Positions 16,162-25,047 of a stretch of 64,000 bases of DNA are shown here, one piece after another; within the stretch, counting starts at the first letter, position 1; the number at the start of each line of letters is the position of its first letter. Below the pieces are notes generated by a model. That model did no database searches. It saw only the letters and a list, made by a program, of their open reading frames with translations, and had not been told where the DNA came from. The position numbers and the translations under genes are program-made. The stretch is from JACPNO01 sp963825405 (lineage in GTDB: Bacteria; Acidobacteriota; Terriglobia; Bryobacterales; Bryobacteraceae). The DNA lies in NCBI GenBank assembly GCA_963825405.1, contig CAWGTB010000001.1, positions 248,001 through 312,000 on the forward strand. The letters run 5' to 3'.

Positions 16162-16565
16162 ATAGTCCATTCGACGACAATCAAGCGCTTACAACTGCCG
16201 ACATTGCCCGCGGGCCGGTATTGGAAGATACGGAAAGGAGCAGGCATTCGTTGGGTGGTGCCCAGCCGGCGAAAGAACCACAAAAAGCACAGCAGCTCGA
16301 TCCATTGTTCGCCAGCACCGAAGCCCAGGATCTTCGGACCCGTTGGGACTCGATTCAGACCTCGTTCGTTGATGAGCCCCGAAAATCGGTGGAAGGCGCC
16401 GACAATCTGGTCGCATCAGCCATGAAGCGTTTGGCCGAAATGTTTTCTGAGGAGCGCACGAAGCTTGAATCCCAGTGGGGACGCGGCGACAATGTGTCGA
16501 CAGAAGATCTCCGCATAGCTCTGCAGCGTTACCGGTCGTTCTTTATGCGCCTCCTGTCGGTGTAA
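16158..16565 (+). CDS. Soluble paralogue of the upstream membrane protein
   Basis: 135 residues with no TM segment. The two helical blocks shared with the 15616 gene are around residues 60-95 (RWDSIQTSFVDEPRKSVEGA) and 112-133 (STEDLRIALQRYRSFFMRLL), so the pair arose by duplication and loss or gain of the anchor. A four-base ATGA overlap makes co-translation likely, and the two may form a heteromeric membrane-linked complex (inference). Function unknown. Confidence 0.65.
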   Translation: MNSPFDDNQALTTADIARGPVLEDTERSRHSLGGAQPAKEPQKAQQLDPLFASTEAQDLRTRWDSIQTSFVDEPRKSVEGADNLVASAMKRLAEMFSEERTKLESQWGRGDNVSTEDLRIALQRYRSFFMRLLSV

Positions 16566-16598
16566 TTCCGAGAGATCGCAAAGCACTGAGGGGTGAGA

Positions 16599-17498
16599 CT
16601 AGTACAATTCCGTTTCGCCCGGAGGGCGCGTTTTCCAGCGCCGGTGAATCCAGAGCCATTGATCCGGATATTGGCGGACCACGCCCTCCAGCACCCTCTG
16701 CAAGCGCGCTGTATCCTGCGCTGTGTCTCCGCTCATCTCGAGCGGAGGCAAAAACCGCAGCACATAGCGCCCCTCCGCGTCCGACCACAGCGCGAATCCC
16801 GGAATCACTGTCGCACCGCTGTGCGCGGCAAGTTTCGCAAAGCCAGTCCCGGCGCAGGCCGGAATGCCGAAAAAATCCACAAAGACGCCCGCATCTAGCG
16901 ACGCATTCTGGTCGATCAATATTCCCACGGCTTCATTCGCCGCCAGCGCCTTCAAAATCGAGCGCGCGAAATCCTTTTTCTCGATCAGCCAGTTGCCGCC
17001 GCGCGTGCGCCGCGCCTCCACAACCGCGTCAATGCGTGGATTATCCAGTGGCCGCACCACCACGCCCATCGGCTTGGCCAGCAGTCCGTGCGCAAACGCG
17101 CTTAGCTCCCAATTCCCTAAATGCGCAGTTGCAAACAGCACGCCCTTGCCGCGTTCCAGCGCGCGCTCGTAGTGCTCGAATCCGTCGTAGCGAATCCAGG
17201 CGGAAAGATTGTCGCGGCTGAGCCCGGGAAAGCGCGCGAACGTAACCAGCAAACGCGCGATCGAGCGGAACACGCCATCCACAATGCGCCCGCGCTCGGC
17301 GGCACTCAGCGTCGGCAGCGCGATTTCTAAGTTGCGCAGCGCCACCCGCCGCAGCCGGGGTATCGCTCGATCGAGCAGCCGCGTATAGAAGCCAGCCAGA
17401 CGAAACGCTACCGGCCGCGGCGTGAGCGCGAGCGATCCGACTACCGCCAGCGCGGCGCAGTATTCAGCGGAGTCGCGCAGGCGGGAGCGTGAGGACAT
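16599..17498 (-). CDS. LpxL/HtrB-family lysophospholipid acyltransferase
   Basis: 299 residues. The acyltransferase motif is ATAHLGNWELSAFAHG (HxxxxE/D, near 140). Downstream are GVVVRPLDNPRIDAVVEARR and GILIDQNASLDAGVFVDFFG, standard for the lipid A late acyltransferase family. The enzyme adds secondary acyl chains to Kdo-lipid A at the inner membrane, or acylates another lipid in divergent members. It starts 7 bases after the mnmA stop and is the last gene of the iscS-mnmA transcript, although functionally unrelated. Confidence 0.87.
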   Translation of the reverse strand: MSSRSRLRDSAEYCAALAVVGSLALTPRPVAFRLAGFYTRLLDRAIPRLRRVALRNLEIALPTLSAAERGRIVDGVFRSIARLLVTFARFPGLSRDNLSAWIRYDGFEHYERALERGKGVLFATAHLGNWELSAFAHGLLAKPMGVVVRPLDNPRIDAVVEARRTRGGNWLIEKKDFARSILKALAANEAVGILIDQNASLDAGVFVDFFGIPACAGTGFAKLAAHSGATVIPGFALWSDAEGRYVLRFLPPLEMSGDTAQDTARLQRVLEGVVRQYPDQWLWIHRRWKTRPPGETELY

Positions 17499-17504
17499 CG
17501 CACG

Positions 17505-18617
17505 TCATTCTATCCATCCGCCGCCCAGAACCAAATCGCCGTCGTAAAAAACGGCGGCCTGTCCCGGCGTCACGGCGCGCTGCGGCTCATCGAAACGCAC
17601 TTGCACCCGATCCGCATCCGGCGTCGGATACAGCGTAGCTTGCGCGGGAGCATGGCGATGGCGGACCTTCACCCGCGCGCGCGCCGGCGCGGCAAGCCCC
17701 GGCCAGGAAACCCAATTGATCGCAGCGGCAGTCAGCCGATCGCACAGCAACTCCGCATCCGAACCCACCGTAACCCGCTGCGAAGCGGCATCAGTCTGGA
17801 TCACGTAAAGCGGCTCGCCCGTCGCAATGCCCAGACCCTTACGCTGGCCGACGGTGAAGCGATGCACGCCGGCGTGACGGCCCAACGTGCGGCCATCGGT
17901 GGCAACCAACTCGCCCGAAGTTTCGAGCGCAGCTTCACCCTTCTGCCGCAAGTACGCATCCAGAAACGCGGCGTAATCGCCATTGGGCACGAAACAAATT
18001 TCGTAACTCTCCGGCTTGTCCGCTACCGCCGGCGCAAGCTCCCGCGCCAGCGCGCGCACTTCCGCCTTCGTCATTTCGCCCAGCGGAAACAGCGAGCGCT
18101 CTAACTGCTCCTGCTTCAGCCCGAACAGAAAATAAGTCTGATCCTTGCCCTCATCGACAGCCCGTCGCAACTGATACCGGCCACTCGCCTCATCGTGCGT
18201 GATGCGCGCGTAGTGCCCGGTCGCGATCAACCGCGCGCCGACGCCATCCGCCAGTTCCATGAAGCGATCGAACTTGATGAAGTTGTTGCACAGCGTGCAC
18301 GGAATCGGCGTGCGCCCGGCTAGATACTCGCGCACGAACGGCTCAACCACATGCTCTTCAAACTGCCGCTCAAAATTGACGACGTAATACGGAATGCCCA
18401 ACTGTTCCGCGACGCGCCGCGCATCGTAGACGTCGTCGAGCGAGCAGCAGCGGCCCGCGCCGCCGTCGGAGGCCAGCTCCGGCAAGCGTCGCTGGTTCCA
18501 AAGCTGCATCGTGAGCCCGATGATCGGCGTCCCGCGCGATGCCAGCAGCGCTGCCACGGTCGAGCTGTCCACGCCTCCGCTCATGGCTACCGCAATCGGT
18601 GTCTCAGGCATGGGCAT
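17505..18617 (-). CDS. mnmA: tRNA-specific 2-thiouridylase MnmA
   Basis: 370 residues, normal length. The PP-loop AMSGGVDSS (8-16) binds ATP. The catalytic nucleophile is in IPCTLCNNFIKFD and the second, persulfide-carrying cysteine is in SYEICFVPNGDY. A C-terminal beta-barrel ends GQAAVFYDGDLVLGGGWIE. It thiolates U34 of Lys, Glu and Gln tRNAs using sulfur from a cysteine desulfurase. The start overlaps the 3' end of the iscS-like gene by 14 bases, so sulfur donor and acceptor enzymes are encoded together. Confidence 0.95.
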   Translation of the reverse strand: MPMPETPIAVAMSGGVDSSTVAALLASRGTPIIGLTMQLWNQRRLPELASDGGAGRCCSLDDVYDARRVAEQLGIPYYVVNFERQFEEHVVEPFVREYLAGRTPIPCTLCNNFIKFDRFMELADGVGARLIATGHYARITHDEASGRYQLRRAVDEGKDQTYFLFGLKQEQLERSLFPLGEMTKAEVRALARELAPAVADKPESYEICFVPNGDYAAFLDAYLRQKGEAALETSGELVATDGRTLGRHAGVHRFTVGQRKGLGIATGEPLYVIQTDAASQRVTVGSDAELLCDRLTAAAINWVSWPGLAAPARARVKVRHRHAPAQATLYPTPDADRVQVRFDEPQRAVTPGQAAVFYDGDLVLGGGWIE

Positions 18618-19771
18618 GCGTCACCGGTGAAATCTTGCGCAAATGGCCCACCGCATCGACCACGGCATCGATAAGCGCGTCCACTTGCTCGGCGGTATTA
18701 GAATGCCCCAGCGAAAAACGAATGCTGGAGCGCGCCCGCTCCGGCGTCAAGCCAATCGCCAGCAGCACGTGCGAAGGCTCCACCGCGCCCGAAGAACACG
18801 CCGACCCGCTCGATACCGCAAACCCGCGCAGGTCAAGCGCAATCACCAGCGCTTCGCCTTCGATGTGATCGAAATAAATATTGCTGGTGTTGGGTACGCG
18901 CGGCTCGCTGCCATTCAGGCCGGCCATCGGAATCCGGCCAAGAATTCCATGCTCCAGGCGATCGCGCAGCGCGCTCAATCGCTCGCCCTCGGCGTGCAGA
19001 TTCTCTTGTACCCACTCCGCCGCGCGGCCTAGCGCCATCGCGCCCGGGACGTTCTCCGTGCCCGGCCGCCGCTCGCGCTCATGATGACCGCCGAAGCCGA
19101 TCGAGTGGATGCGCGTACCCTTGCGCACGTAGAGCGCGCCCACGCCCTTGGGCGCGTAAATCTTGTGCCCGGACATGGAATACAAATCCACGCCCAGCGC
19201 CTGCCACGTCCACCGGAATTTTTCCCAGCGCCTGCACCCCATCGGCATGCAGACAGACGCCGGCCGGCCGCGTGATGCGCGCAATCTCGGCAATCGGCTG
19301 CACCGTTCCCAACTCGTTGTTGGCGTGCATCACCGACACCAGGACCGTGTCCCGCCGCAGCGCCCGCCGAATCGCATCCGGATCCACGATTCCGCTTGCG
19401 GCCACCGGCACGTACGTCACCGTCACACCCTCGCGCTCGAGTTGCGCGCAGGTATTCATCACGGCCGGATGCTCGATGGCGGTCGTGATCACGTGCTGGG
19501 TTGTACCCGGCGATTCCGGCCGCACAGTGCCCAGGATGGCGAGATTGTCCGCTTCGGTGCCGCCGCTGGTAAACACCACTTCCGGCGCATTGCAGTGGAT
19601 CAGCGCAGCCACCTGCCGCCGCGCGATTTCGAGCTGCTGTTTCGCCAACTGGCCGAAATGATGGATACTGGACGCGTTGCCATACACTTCGGCCAGACTG
19701 GGCATTAAAGCCCGCAGGACTTCGGGCGAAACCGGAGTCGTAGCGTTGTGGTCGAAGTAATGGCGCAGCAC
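18604..19771 (-). CDS. iscS: NifS/IscS-family cysteine desulfurase, one frame break
   Basis: Reading from GTG 19771: YFDHNATTPVSPEVL, FTSGGTEADNLAILG (PLP phosphate site) and TAIEHPAV lead to LHADGVQALGKIPVDV. The frame then moves +1 near 19205 and continues with LYSMSGHKIYAPKGVGALY (PLP Lys) and the cysteine loop SSGSACSSGAVEPSHVL. About 388 residues when joined, normal for the family. One extra G in GTGGCAGG explains the break and is probably an error. The downstream overlap with mnmA suggests it supplies persulfide for tRNA thiolation. Only 17 bases separate its start from the divergent SAM hydrolase gene. Confidence 0.88.
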
Positions 19772-19788
19772 TTTACATTAGTTTAGCA

Positions 19789-20578
19789 ATGCGTTCTCCC
19801 ACAATTACTCTTCTCACCGATTTTGGCCTCTCCGACCACTTCGTGGGCACCATGAAAGGCGTCATCCTGCGCCTGTGCCCAACCGCGCAAGTCGTTGATA
19901 TCAGTCACCAGGTAACGCCGTACGAGGTGACCGAGGCCGCTTTCGTGCTGGCCCAGGCCTATCGCTTTTTCCCGAAAAAAACCGTGCACGTGGTGGTGAT
20001 CGATCCCGGCGTGGGCACTTCCCGCCGCCCGATTGTGGCCGAGGCCGCCGGGCAATATTTCGTCGCACCCGACAACGGCGTGCTGTCCATGATCTTCGCG
20101 CAGGAGAAACACAAAGTGCGCGTGATCACGGCCGACAAATATTTCCTGAAGCCGCTGAGCCAAACATTTCATGGACGCGACGTGTTCGCGCCGATCGGCG
20201 CGCATCTCGCCAAAGGTCTGCCGCCCGCGAAACTGGGCAAACCGATCGACGATTACCTGCGCCTGCATTTCGAAAAGCCGAACCGCACCGCGCGCCGCGG
20301 GCTGGACTGGCACCATTCTCAAGCAGGACCATTTCGGCAACCTGATCACCAATTTCCCCGCCGCCGATTTCCCAAATCTTCACGAGCGCCCTTTCGAGCT
20401 CACCGTAGGCATGCAGCAGGTGACGCGTCTGGCACGCAGTTACGCCGATTGCCGCCCGGGCGAGTTGATCGTAATCGCCGGCAGCTCGGGATATTACGAA
20501 GTGTCGGCCAGCCAGGGTTCAGCCGCCAAAGCCCTGGGATGCGGAGCGGGCGCGCCGTGCGAACTGCGCATTTTCTAA
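19789..20578 (+). CDS. SAM hydrolase / SAM-dependent chlorinase-fluorinase family (DUF62), one frame break
   Basis: The N-terminal domain is intact: ITLLTDFGLSDHFVGTMKGV, VVVIDPGVGTSRRPIV and FVAPDNGVLS. The frame moves +1 near 20305-20315, and the C-terminal domain continues as DHFGNLITNFPAADFPNL and IAGSSGYYEVSASQGSAAK to the stop at 20578. The joined length of about 262 residues fits the family. Bacterial members without halogenase loops hydrolyse S-adenosylmethionine to adenosine and methionine using water/hydroxide. The break looks like one extra base. Confidence 0.87.
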
Positions 20579-20599
20579 ACCGCGGCGCTGAGCGTCCTG

Positions 20600-21114
20600 C
20601 TATCCGGATGGTCGCCAATAGTTGTACACGTCGCCGGCGACGATAAGTACGCCGAGCGCGATTCCGAAAACTTCGATTTTAACCGAGTCCCAACTGTAGC
20701 CGAGAACAGTTTCGACGCGGCGAGGATCTTCCTGATCGTAGCTAATTCTCTGGACGTTCCCGGGTTCAAAGGATTCGAGAGTGGCCCGCACCGTTTTCTC
20801 ATCACCCCAGCGGAACCCGACACCGCACGCGGCCATCGCGTCACACTGATCCACTGGTCGCGCACCAACCGACAAGCGAAAATCAGAAACGTTAGCCCGA
20901 TTGAGACTACGAGTGCACCGCTGGTCTTGAGGCCGATTCTCTCGAATCGTGTCAGGCGTTTCGCGGGTTCGGACTTGTTGCGATAGCTTTCGAGTGCGGC
21001 ATAGAACGCTGCCCCTGCGGTCGTAACAAAGACGTAAGGTGTAAGCCACAATTCATCCGGCGATGGATTCCGAAAGTGCATAACCCCTGACAACGGCATA
21101 GCAGCCAACTGCAC
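20600..21114 (-). CDS. Small membrane protein of unknown function, frame-interrupted
   Basis: The first frame gives LWLTPYVFVTTAGAAFYAAL (TM) and TSGALVVSIGLTFLIFACRL (TM). Near 20840-20880 the frame must change (net -1, unlike most breaks here). It then continues FRWGDEKTVRATLESFEPGN, a soluble stretch, and a third TM IALGVLIVAGDVYNYW near the C-terminus. This gives about 170 residues. The real start could be an internal Met (MHFRNPSPDEL). No family recognised. It could be a decayed gene rather than an assembly error. Confidence 0.45.
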
Positions 21115-21158
21115 TCCACAACAATGTCTTGATCCGCGGTGTCATTTGGAACTCAATT

Positions 21159-21235
21159 GTAGGGGCGGGTTTCAAACCCGCCCTGCTGATTCTATACGCA
21201 CACAAGTCCGGGCGGGTTTTGAAACCCACCCCTAC
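21159..21235. repeat. Paired palindromic repeat (family A)
   Basis: Two inverted copies of a ~25-base element. Each contains its own hairpin GGCGGGTTT-C-AAACCCGCC or the close variant GGCGGGTTTTGAAACCC, separated by about 25 bases, and the outer arms GTAGGGG and CCCCTAC complete the large inverted repeat. The layout is like BIME/REP pairs. The stop codon of the methyltransferase gene (21232-21234) is part of the right arm. Another single copy lies at 47265-47289. Confidence 0.85.
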
Positions 21236-22008
21236 ATATCCGGCGTGAAGATATTGCGCGCGCCACACGCAGGACAGCGATACATCCCCCAGCGCGTTAG
21301 TTGCACTAACTCTTCCGCCGGATGCCCTGAGCCGCAGCGCACGCACACATTGCTCCAGCCATCCTCGCGAACTGTTTCCGCCACCGGTCCGAAGAACAGC
21401 GCCCACCCGTAGACGCTTAGCCGCGTTCCGAACACGCGATCCAGCCGCCGTAGCACCCACGTGCCCACGCGCAGGAAGTCTTCACGTCCTCCAGCAATAA
21501 TCCAGAAGCGCCGCGGCGCCCGCCCCGTCCGGTTATGCGGATTAGCGAAGCAAAAAGAAGCATACAGCGGCCGTGTCGCAACATGCCGCGCGCCCGTATG
21601 CTGCTCGATCGCCGCAATGAGCTGCGCCACGTCCACGAACGCATTCACGTGAATGCCACCGCCGGAGAGCCAGCGAAACAGCCGGTCGCTGAACGCGCTG
21701 GCATCCGGCACGGAAACGAACAGGCAGCCGCCCGCTTTCAGCACGCGGCCAATTTCGTCCAGCGCCGCCTCCAACCGCACAAAATGCTCCAGGCTGTGAT
21801 TGCAGACTACCGCGTCGAACGCCCCGGCGCGAAACGGCAACTGAGACGCGTCGGCCTGCACGAAAGCCACGCCGGGCGCGACGCCCACCGCTTCCAGATC
21901 CACGCGCACGGTCGTAAACGGGAAATCCTGGTGGCGGAAGCTGCCCGTCGAGCTGCCCAGGTCGAGGACGCGTCCCGACGCCGCTACGTGCCGCAGAATT
22001 TCATGCAA
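21232..22008 (-). CDS. SAM-dependent class I methyltransferase with C-terminal zinc ribbon
   Basis: 258 residues. The Rossmann motif I is GRVLDLGSSTGSFRHQDF and motif II is VRVDLEA. FDAVVCNHSLEHFVRLEAAL and IGRVLKAGGCLFVSVPD are the UbiE/Methyltransf_11 motif and post-motif helix. The C-terminal 40 residues hold two CxxC knuckles (VCVRCGSG, YRCPACGA), an unusual zinc-ribbon extension. Substrate unknown. The start overlaps the rsmD 3' end by 8 bases, and the stop lies in a palindromic repeat, so the extreme C-terminus may have been remodelled by repeat insertion. Confidence 0.82.
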   Translation of the reverse strand: MHEILRHVAASGRVLDLGSSTGSFRHQDFPFTTVRVDLEAVGVAPGVAFVQADASQLPFRAGAFDAVVCNHSLEHFVRLEAALDEIGRVLKAGGCLFVSVPDASAFSDRLFRWLSGGGIHVNAFVDVAQLIAAIEQHTGARHVATRPLYASFCFANPHNRTGRAPRRFWIIAGGREDFLRVGTWVLRRLDRVFGTRLSVYGWALFFGPVAETVREDGWSNVCVRCGSGHPAEELVQLTRWGMYRCPACGARNIFTPDM

Positions 22009-22541
22009 CCGGGTCCAGCTCCTGGTAAAAGCTCAGCACATTATCACCTTGGCGGATGGAGCGCGTGCGGTGCAACTTGCCATAGGCGTCCGCCAGCGCA
22101 TGGCGCACCGAGTGCTGCGCGATCACGAGCGGCGGCGGCTTGCGTCCCAATTTTTCTAAAGCCACGGCGTATTCGCTTTCCAGGTCATACGGCGGATCGA
22201 GAAACACAATCGCGGCGGGATAGAGAGCGATCGAAGCCAGCGCCGGCCCCACGGCCACTTCGGCGCGATCTTCCACGCCCAGCGCCGCCAGATTCTCCCG
22301 GATCAGTTGCGCCGCAGGCTTGTGCTTCTCGAGGAAAATCGCCCGCGCCGCGCCCCGGCTCAGTGCTTCAATGCCCACCGAGCCTGTCCCGGCATAGGCG
22401 TCCAGAAACACCGCGCCCGGAATGCGCGCGGCGAGAACGTCAAATAAAGTCTCGCGCATGCGGTCCGGCGTGGGCCGCAGCGCGTTGCCCGGCAAGGCTC
22501 TTCAACCGACGCGAACGGAATTCGCCGCCAATGACACGCAT
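22001..22541 (-). CDS. rsmD: 16S rRNA (guanine966-N2)-methyltransferase RsmD, one frame break
   Basis: The genuine N-terminus MRVIGGEFRSRRLKSL begins at ATG 22541. The frame then moves +1 near 22490 and continues GNALRPTPDRMRETLFDVL. Motif I is FLDAYAGTGSVGIEALSRGA and the catalytic motif IV is IVFLDPPYDLESEY. The joined protein is about 179 residues, the family norm. The enzyme methylates G966 of 16S rRNA in the small subunit. The break is one extra base in CTTGCCGGG; the TTG that opens the downstream frame is not the real start. Confidence 0.9.
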
Positions 22542-22597
22542 CCCCGGCAGTATAGCGCCTGCTAAAGCCGCAATCGCCACCAGCCGATGAAAGGTGC

Positions 22598-22999
22598 ATG
22601 GGCGAGAAGCGCTCCGAACCAAGATCGATGTGCGCCGATATGGTGGGGTTATATTGGCGCGACAAATCCAGCTGGAAACGCTGGTCGGCAGCCATGCTGG
22701 AAGATATTTCCCGATCCGGGGCGTCGCTGCAAACCGACGCACCCATTCCGCTGGGAACTACTCTGCGGATTACATTTCCGAAAGGACGCTTGGAAGGCTC
22801 GGTGCGCTACTGTTTCTTTCGCGACATCGGCTACTGCGTCGGCGTGCAGTTCGCGGCGCACAATAAATGGAGCAAAAGCCAATTCCGCCCGCGGCATCTT
22901 CTCGATCTGGTAAAGCTGGCTCAGGGTCAGAACGCGATCCGGTCATCAATACCGGGCCAGCCAACGGGCGCGCTCGGCGACCTTAACGGCGTTGGGTAG
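22598..22999 (+). CDS. PilZ-domain protein
   Basis: 133 residues, one PilZ domain. RSEPR (residues 5-9) is the RxxxR motif and DISRSG (about 37-42) the DxSxxG motif, so c-di-GMP binding is likely. The C-terminal ~35 residues are unlike PilZ and overlap the 3' end of the E1-beta gene antisense (22946-22999), so the end may be imprecise. No effector domain, as for the PilZ protein at 11427. Confidence 0.75.
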   Translation: MGEKRSEPRSMCADMVGLYWRDKSSWKRWSAAMLEDISRSGASLQTDAPIPLGTTLRITFPKGRLEGSVRYCFFRDIGYCVGVQFAAHNKWSKSQFRPRHLLDLVKLAQGQNAIRSSIPGQPTGALGDLNGVG

Positions 23000-23917
23000 G
23001 AACGCCTGTTCGAGCGGCGGGCTGAATGGGACTGGCGTATCGGGTGCTGCCACGCGCACGATCGGGCCGTCCAGATATTCGAAGACTTTTTCCGAAATCC
23101 GCGCGGCCAATTCGCCGCCTAAGCCGCCGGTGAGCGTGTCTTCGTGCAGCAGCAGGGCTTTCGATGTCTTGCGCACGCTCGCGAGCACGGTCTCTTCATC
23201 CAAAGGCAGCAGCGTGCGCAGGTCGACGATCTCGACCGAAATGCCCTCCTGCTGCAACGTCTCGGCGGCTTCGAGCGCCACGTAGACCATTGCCCCATAA
23301 GTGATGATCGAGAGATCCGCGCCCGCGCGCACCACCGCCGCCTTGCCGATGGGCACGGTGTACTCTTCGGACGGCAAATCTTCTTTGATGCGGCGGTAAA
23401 GCCCTTTGTGCTCGAAGAATAAGACGGGATCGTTGTCGCGGATAGCCGATTTGATCAGGCCTTTGGCGTCGTAGGCAGTTGCCGGCGCCACCACTTTGAG
23501 GCCGGGCGTGTGGGTGAAAGCCGTCTCCGGATTCTGCGAGTGAAACGGTCCCCCGTGAATGCCGCCGCCGGAAGGTGCGCGAATCACGATGGGCACACCA
23601 GCCGACCAGCGGTATCGGCACTTGGCGGCGAAATTGACAATCTGATCGTACGCGCAGGTGATGAAATCGGAGAATTGGATTTCGACCACGGGCCGCAGTC
23701 CCATCAGGCTCGCGCCGGTCGCCGCGCCCACGATAGCTGCCTCGGAAATAGGCGTGTCGACCACCCGCTTTTCGCCGAAACGTTCCAGCAGGCCGGCGGT
23801 TACTTTGAACGCGCCGCCGTAGATGCCGATGTCCTCACCCAATAGAAAGACGTTGGGGTCCCGATCCATCTCTTCGGAGAGCCCTTCGCGGATGGCTTCG
23901 AGGTAGGTAGTGGACAT
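22946..23917 (-). CDS. 2-oxoacid (pyruvate) dehydrogenase E1 component, beta subunit
   Basis: 323 residues, normal length. YLEAIREGLSEEMDRDPNVF, GEDIGIYGGAFKVTAGL, RVVDTPISEAAIVGAATG and EIQFSDFITCAYDQIVN are E1-beta landmarks. With the alpha subunit it forms the thiamine-diphosphate heterotetramer that decarboxylates a 2-oxoacid and acylates lipoyl-E2. It is downstream of the alpha gene, separated by 112 bases occupied by a palindromic repeat. No E2 or E3 gene is in the window. Pyruvate, branched-chain acids or acetoin are all possible substrates. Confidence 0.92.
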   Translation of the reverse strand: MSTTYLEAIREGLSEEMDRDPNVFLLGEDIGIYGGAFKVTAGLLERFGEKRVVDTPISEAAIVGAATGASLMGLRPVVEIQFSDFITCAYDQIVNFAAKCRYRWSAGVPIVIRAPSGGGIHGGPFHSQNPETAFTHTPGLKVVAPATAYDAKGLIKSAIRDNDPVLFFEHKGLYRRIKEDLPSEEYTVPIGKAAVVRAGADLSIITYGAMVYVALEAAETLQQEGISVEIVDLRTLLPLDEETVLASVRKTSKALLLHEDTLTGGLGGELAARISEKVFEYLDGPIVRVAAPDTPVPFSPPLEQAFLPNAVKVAERARWLARY

Positions 23918-23925
23918 ACGTTAAG

Positions 23926-24025
23926 AAAAATTTTCACGCAGAGACGCAGAGTACACAGAGAACATCCCAACAAATAAATCTTTCTTGGGTTTCTCTGCGT
24001 TCTCCGCGTCTCTGCGAGAAATTCT
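23926..24025. repeat. Palindromic repeat with CGCAGAGACGCAGAG arms (family C)
   Basis: Left arm TTTTCACGCAGAGACGCAGA around 23931-23950 continues to 23962. The right arm around 23991-24020 is its imperfect reverse complement (TTCTCTGCGTTCTCCGCGTC). The loop is about 28 bases. It fills nearly all of the gap between the E1 alpha and beta genes and could form a large hairpin in the mRNA. Confidence 0.8.
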
Positions 24026-24029
24026 TGTT

Positions 24030-25016
24030 TTACTCACTAGCGTAGACATCGTCGGTTAACCCGGACGCATCCGGAAAAGGGCTCTTCTCCGCCCATTCCA
24101 CGGCCTGGTCGATTTCCTCGCGAATCGCCGTGCGCGCCCGCTCAATTTCTTCCGCCGACGCCCATCCGTGCTCCACCATTTTCCGCTCCAGACGCTCAAT
24201 CGGATCCTTGGCCGCCCATTCTTCGTTCAGGCCAGCCGGCACATAGTCGGCGGCATCGTGCGCCGAGTGGCCGGTCATGCGGAACGTCTTGCACTCGATC
24301 AGCGTCGGACCCAGGCCCGCCCGCGCGTGCGCCACGGCCCGCACGGCGGCTTCATGCACCGCCAGCACGTCATTGCCGTCCACGATTTCCGCCGGAATGC
24401 CGTAGCCCGCCCCGCGGTCCGCCACATTGGCGCAGGCCATCTGCTTGCTAAGCGGCGTCGAATACGCGTATTGATTGTTGTTGCAGACCAAAACCAGCGG
24501 CAGCTTCTGCACGGCCGCGAAGTTTACGCCTTCGTGCCAGTCGCCGCGGCTGGTGGCGCCATCTCCGAAGAATACCAGCGCCACGTTGGACGTGCCTTTG
24601 TACTTGAGCGCCAGGGCGCAGCCTGCGGCCACCGGCACCGACGCCGCCATCGCGCTGATGATCGCCACGATATTGCGCCGCATATCGCCCATATGCATGT
24701 TGCCGTCGCGCCCGCGCGTCAATCCGCCTACACGCCCCATGTATTGCGCGAAAATTTCACCGGGGGTCACGCCGCGCATCAGGAAGATGGCCAGATCGCG
24801 ATGCGAGGGGCAGACGACGTCGTCGGGGCCAACCGCCAGGCCTGCACCAACGGGAATTGCTTCCTGGCCGCGGCCCACGTACACGCCGCCGACGATTTTG
24901 CCCTGGCGATACAGCTTACGCTCGATGCGCTCTTCGACTTCGCGCATCAGCGTCATGTAGCGGAGTGAACTCGCGGCGAGCTTCTGCATGCCTGCGTCCA
25001 CGGCAACCGCGCTCAT
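24030..25016 (-). CDS. 2-oxoacid (pyruvate) dehydrogenase E1 component, alpha subunit
   Basis: 328 residues from ATG 25016 (MSAVAVDAG). This start is preferred to a frame opening at 25055, which would begin inside the terminator-side leader. The thiamine diphosphate motif is FFGDGATSRGDWHEGVNFAA ... VCNNNQYA (GDG-NN). RDLAIFLMRGVTPGEIFAQY, GRDGNMHMGD and FRMTGHSAHDAADY (phosphorylation-loop analogue) are typical E1-alpha segments. It acts with the adjacent beta subunit. Confidence 0.92.
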   Translation of the reverse strand: MSAVAVDAGMQKLAASSLRYMTLMREVEERIERKLYRQGKIVGGVYVGRGQEAIPVGAGLAVGPDDVVCPSHRDLAIFLMRGVTPGEIFAQYMGRVGGLTRGRDGNMHMGDMRRNIVAIISAMAASVPVAAGCALALKYKGTSNVALVFFGDGATSRGDWHEGVNFAAVQKLPLVLVCNNNQYAYSTPLSKQMACANVADRGAGYGIPAEIVDGNDVLAVHEAAVRAVAHARAGLGPTLIECKTFRMTGHSAHDAADYVPAGLNEEWAAKDPIERLERKMVEHGWASAEEIERARTAIREEIDQAVEWAEKSPFPDASGLTDDVYASE

Positions 25017-25047
25017 AGGGGGGTAGTATACACCGCCACAGGGGCGG

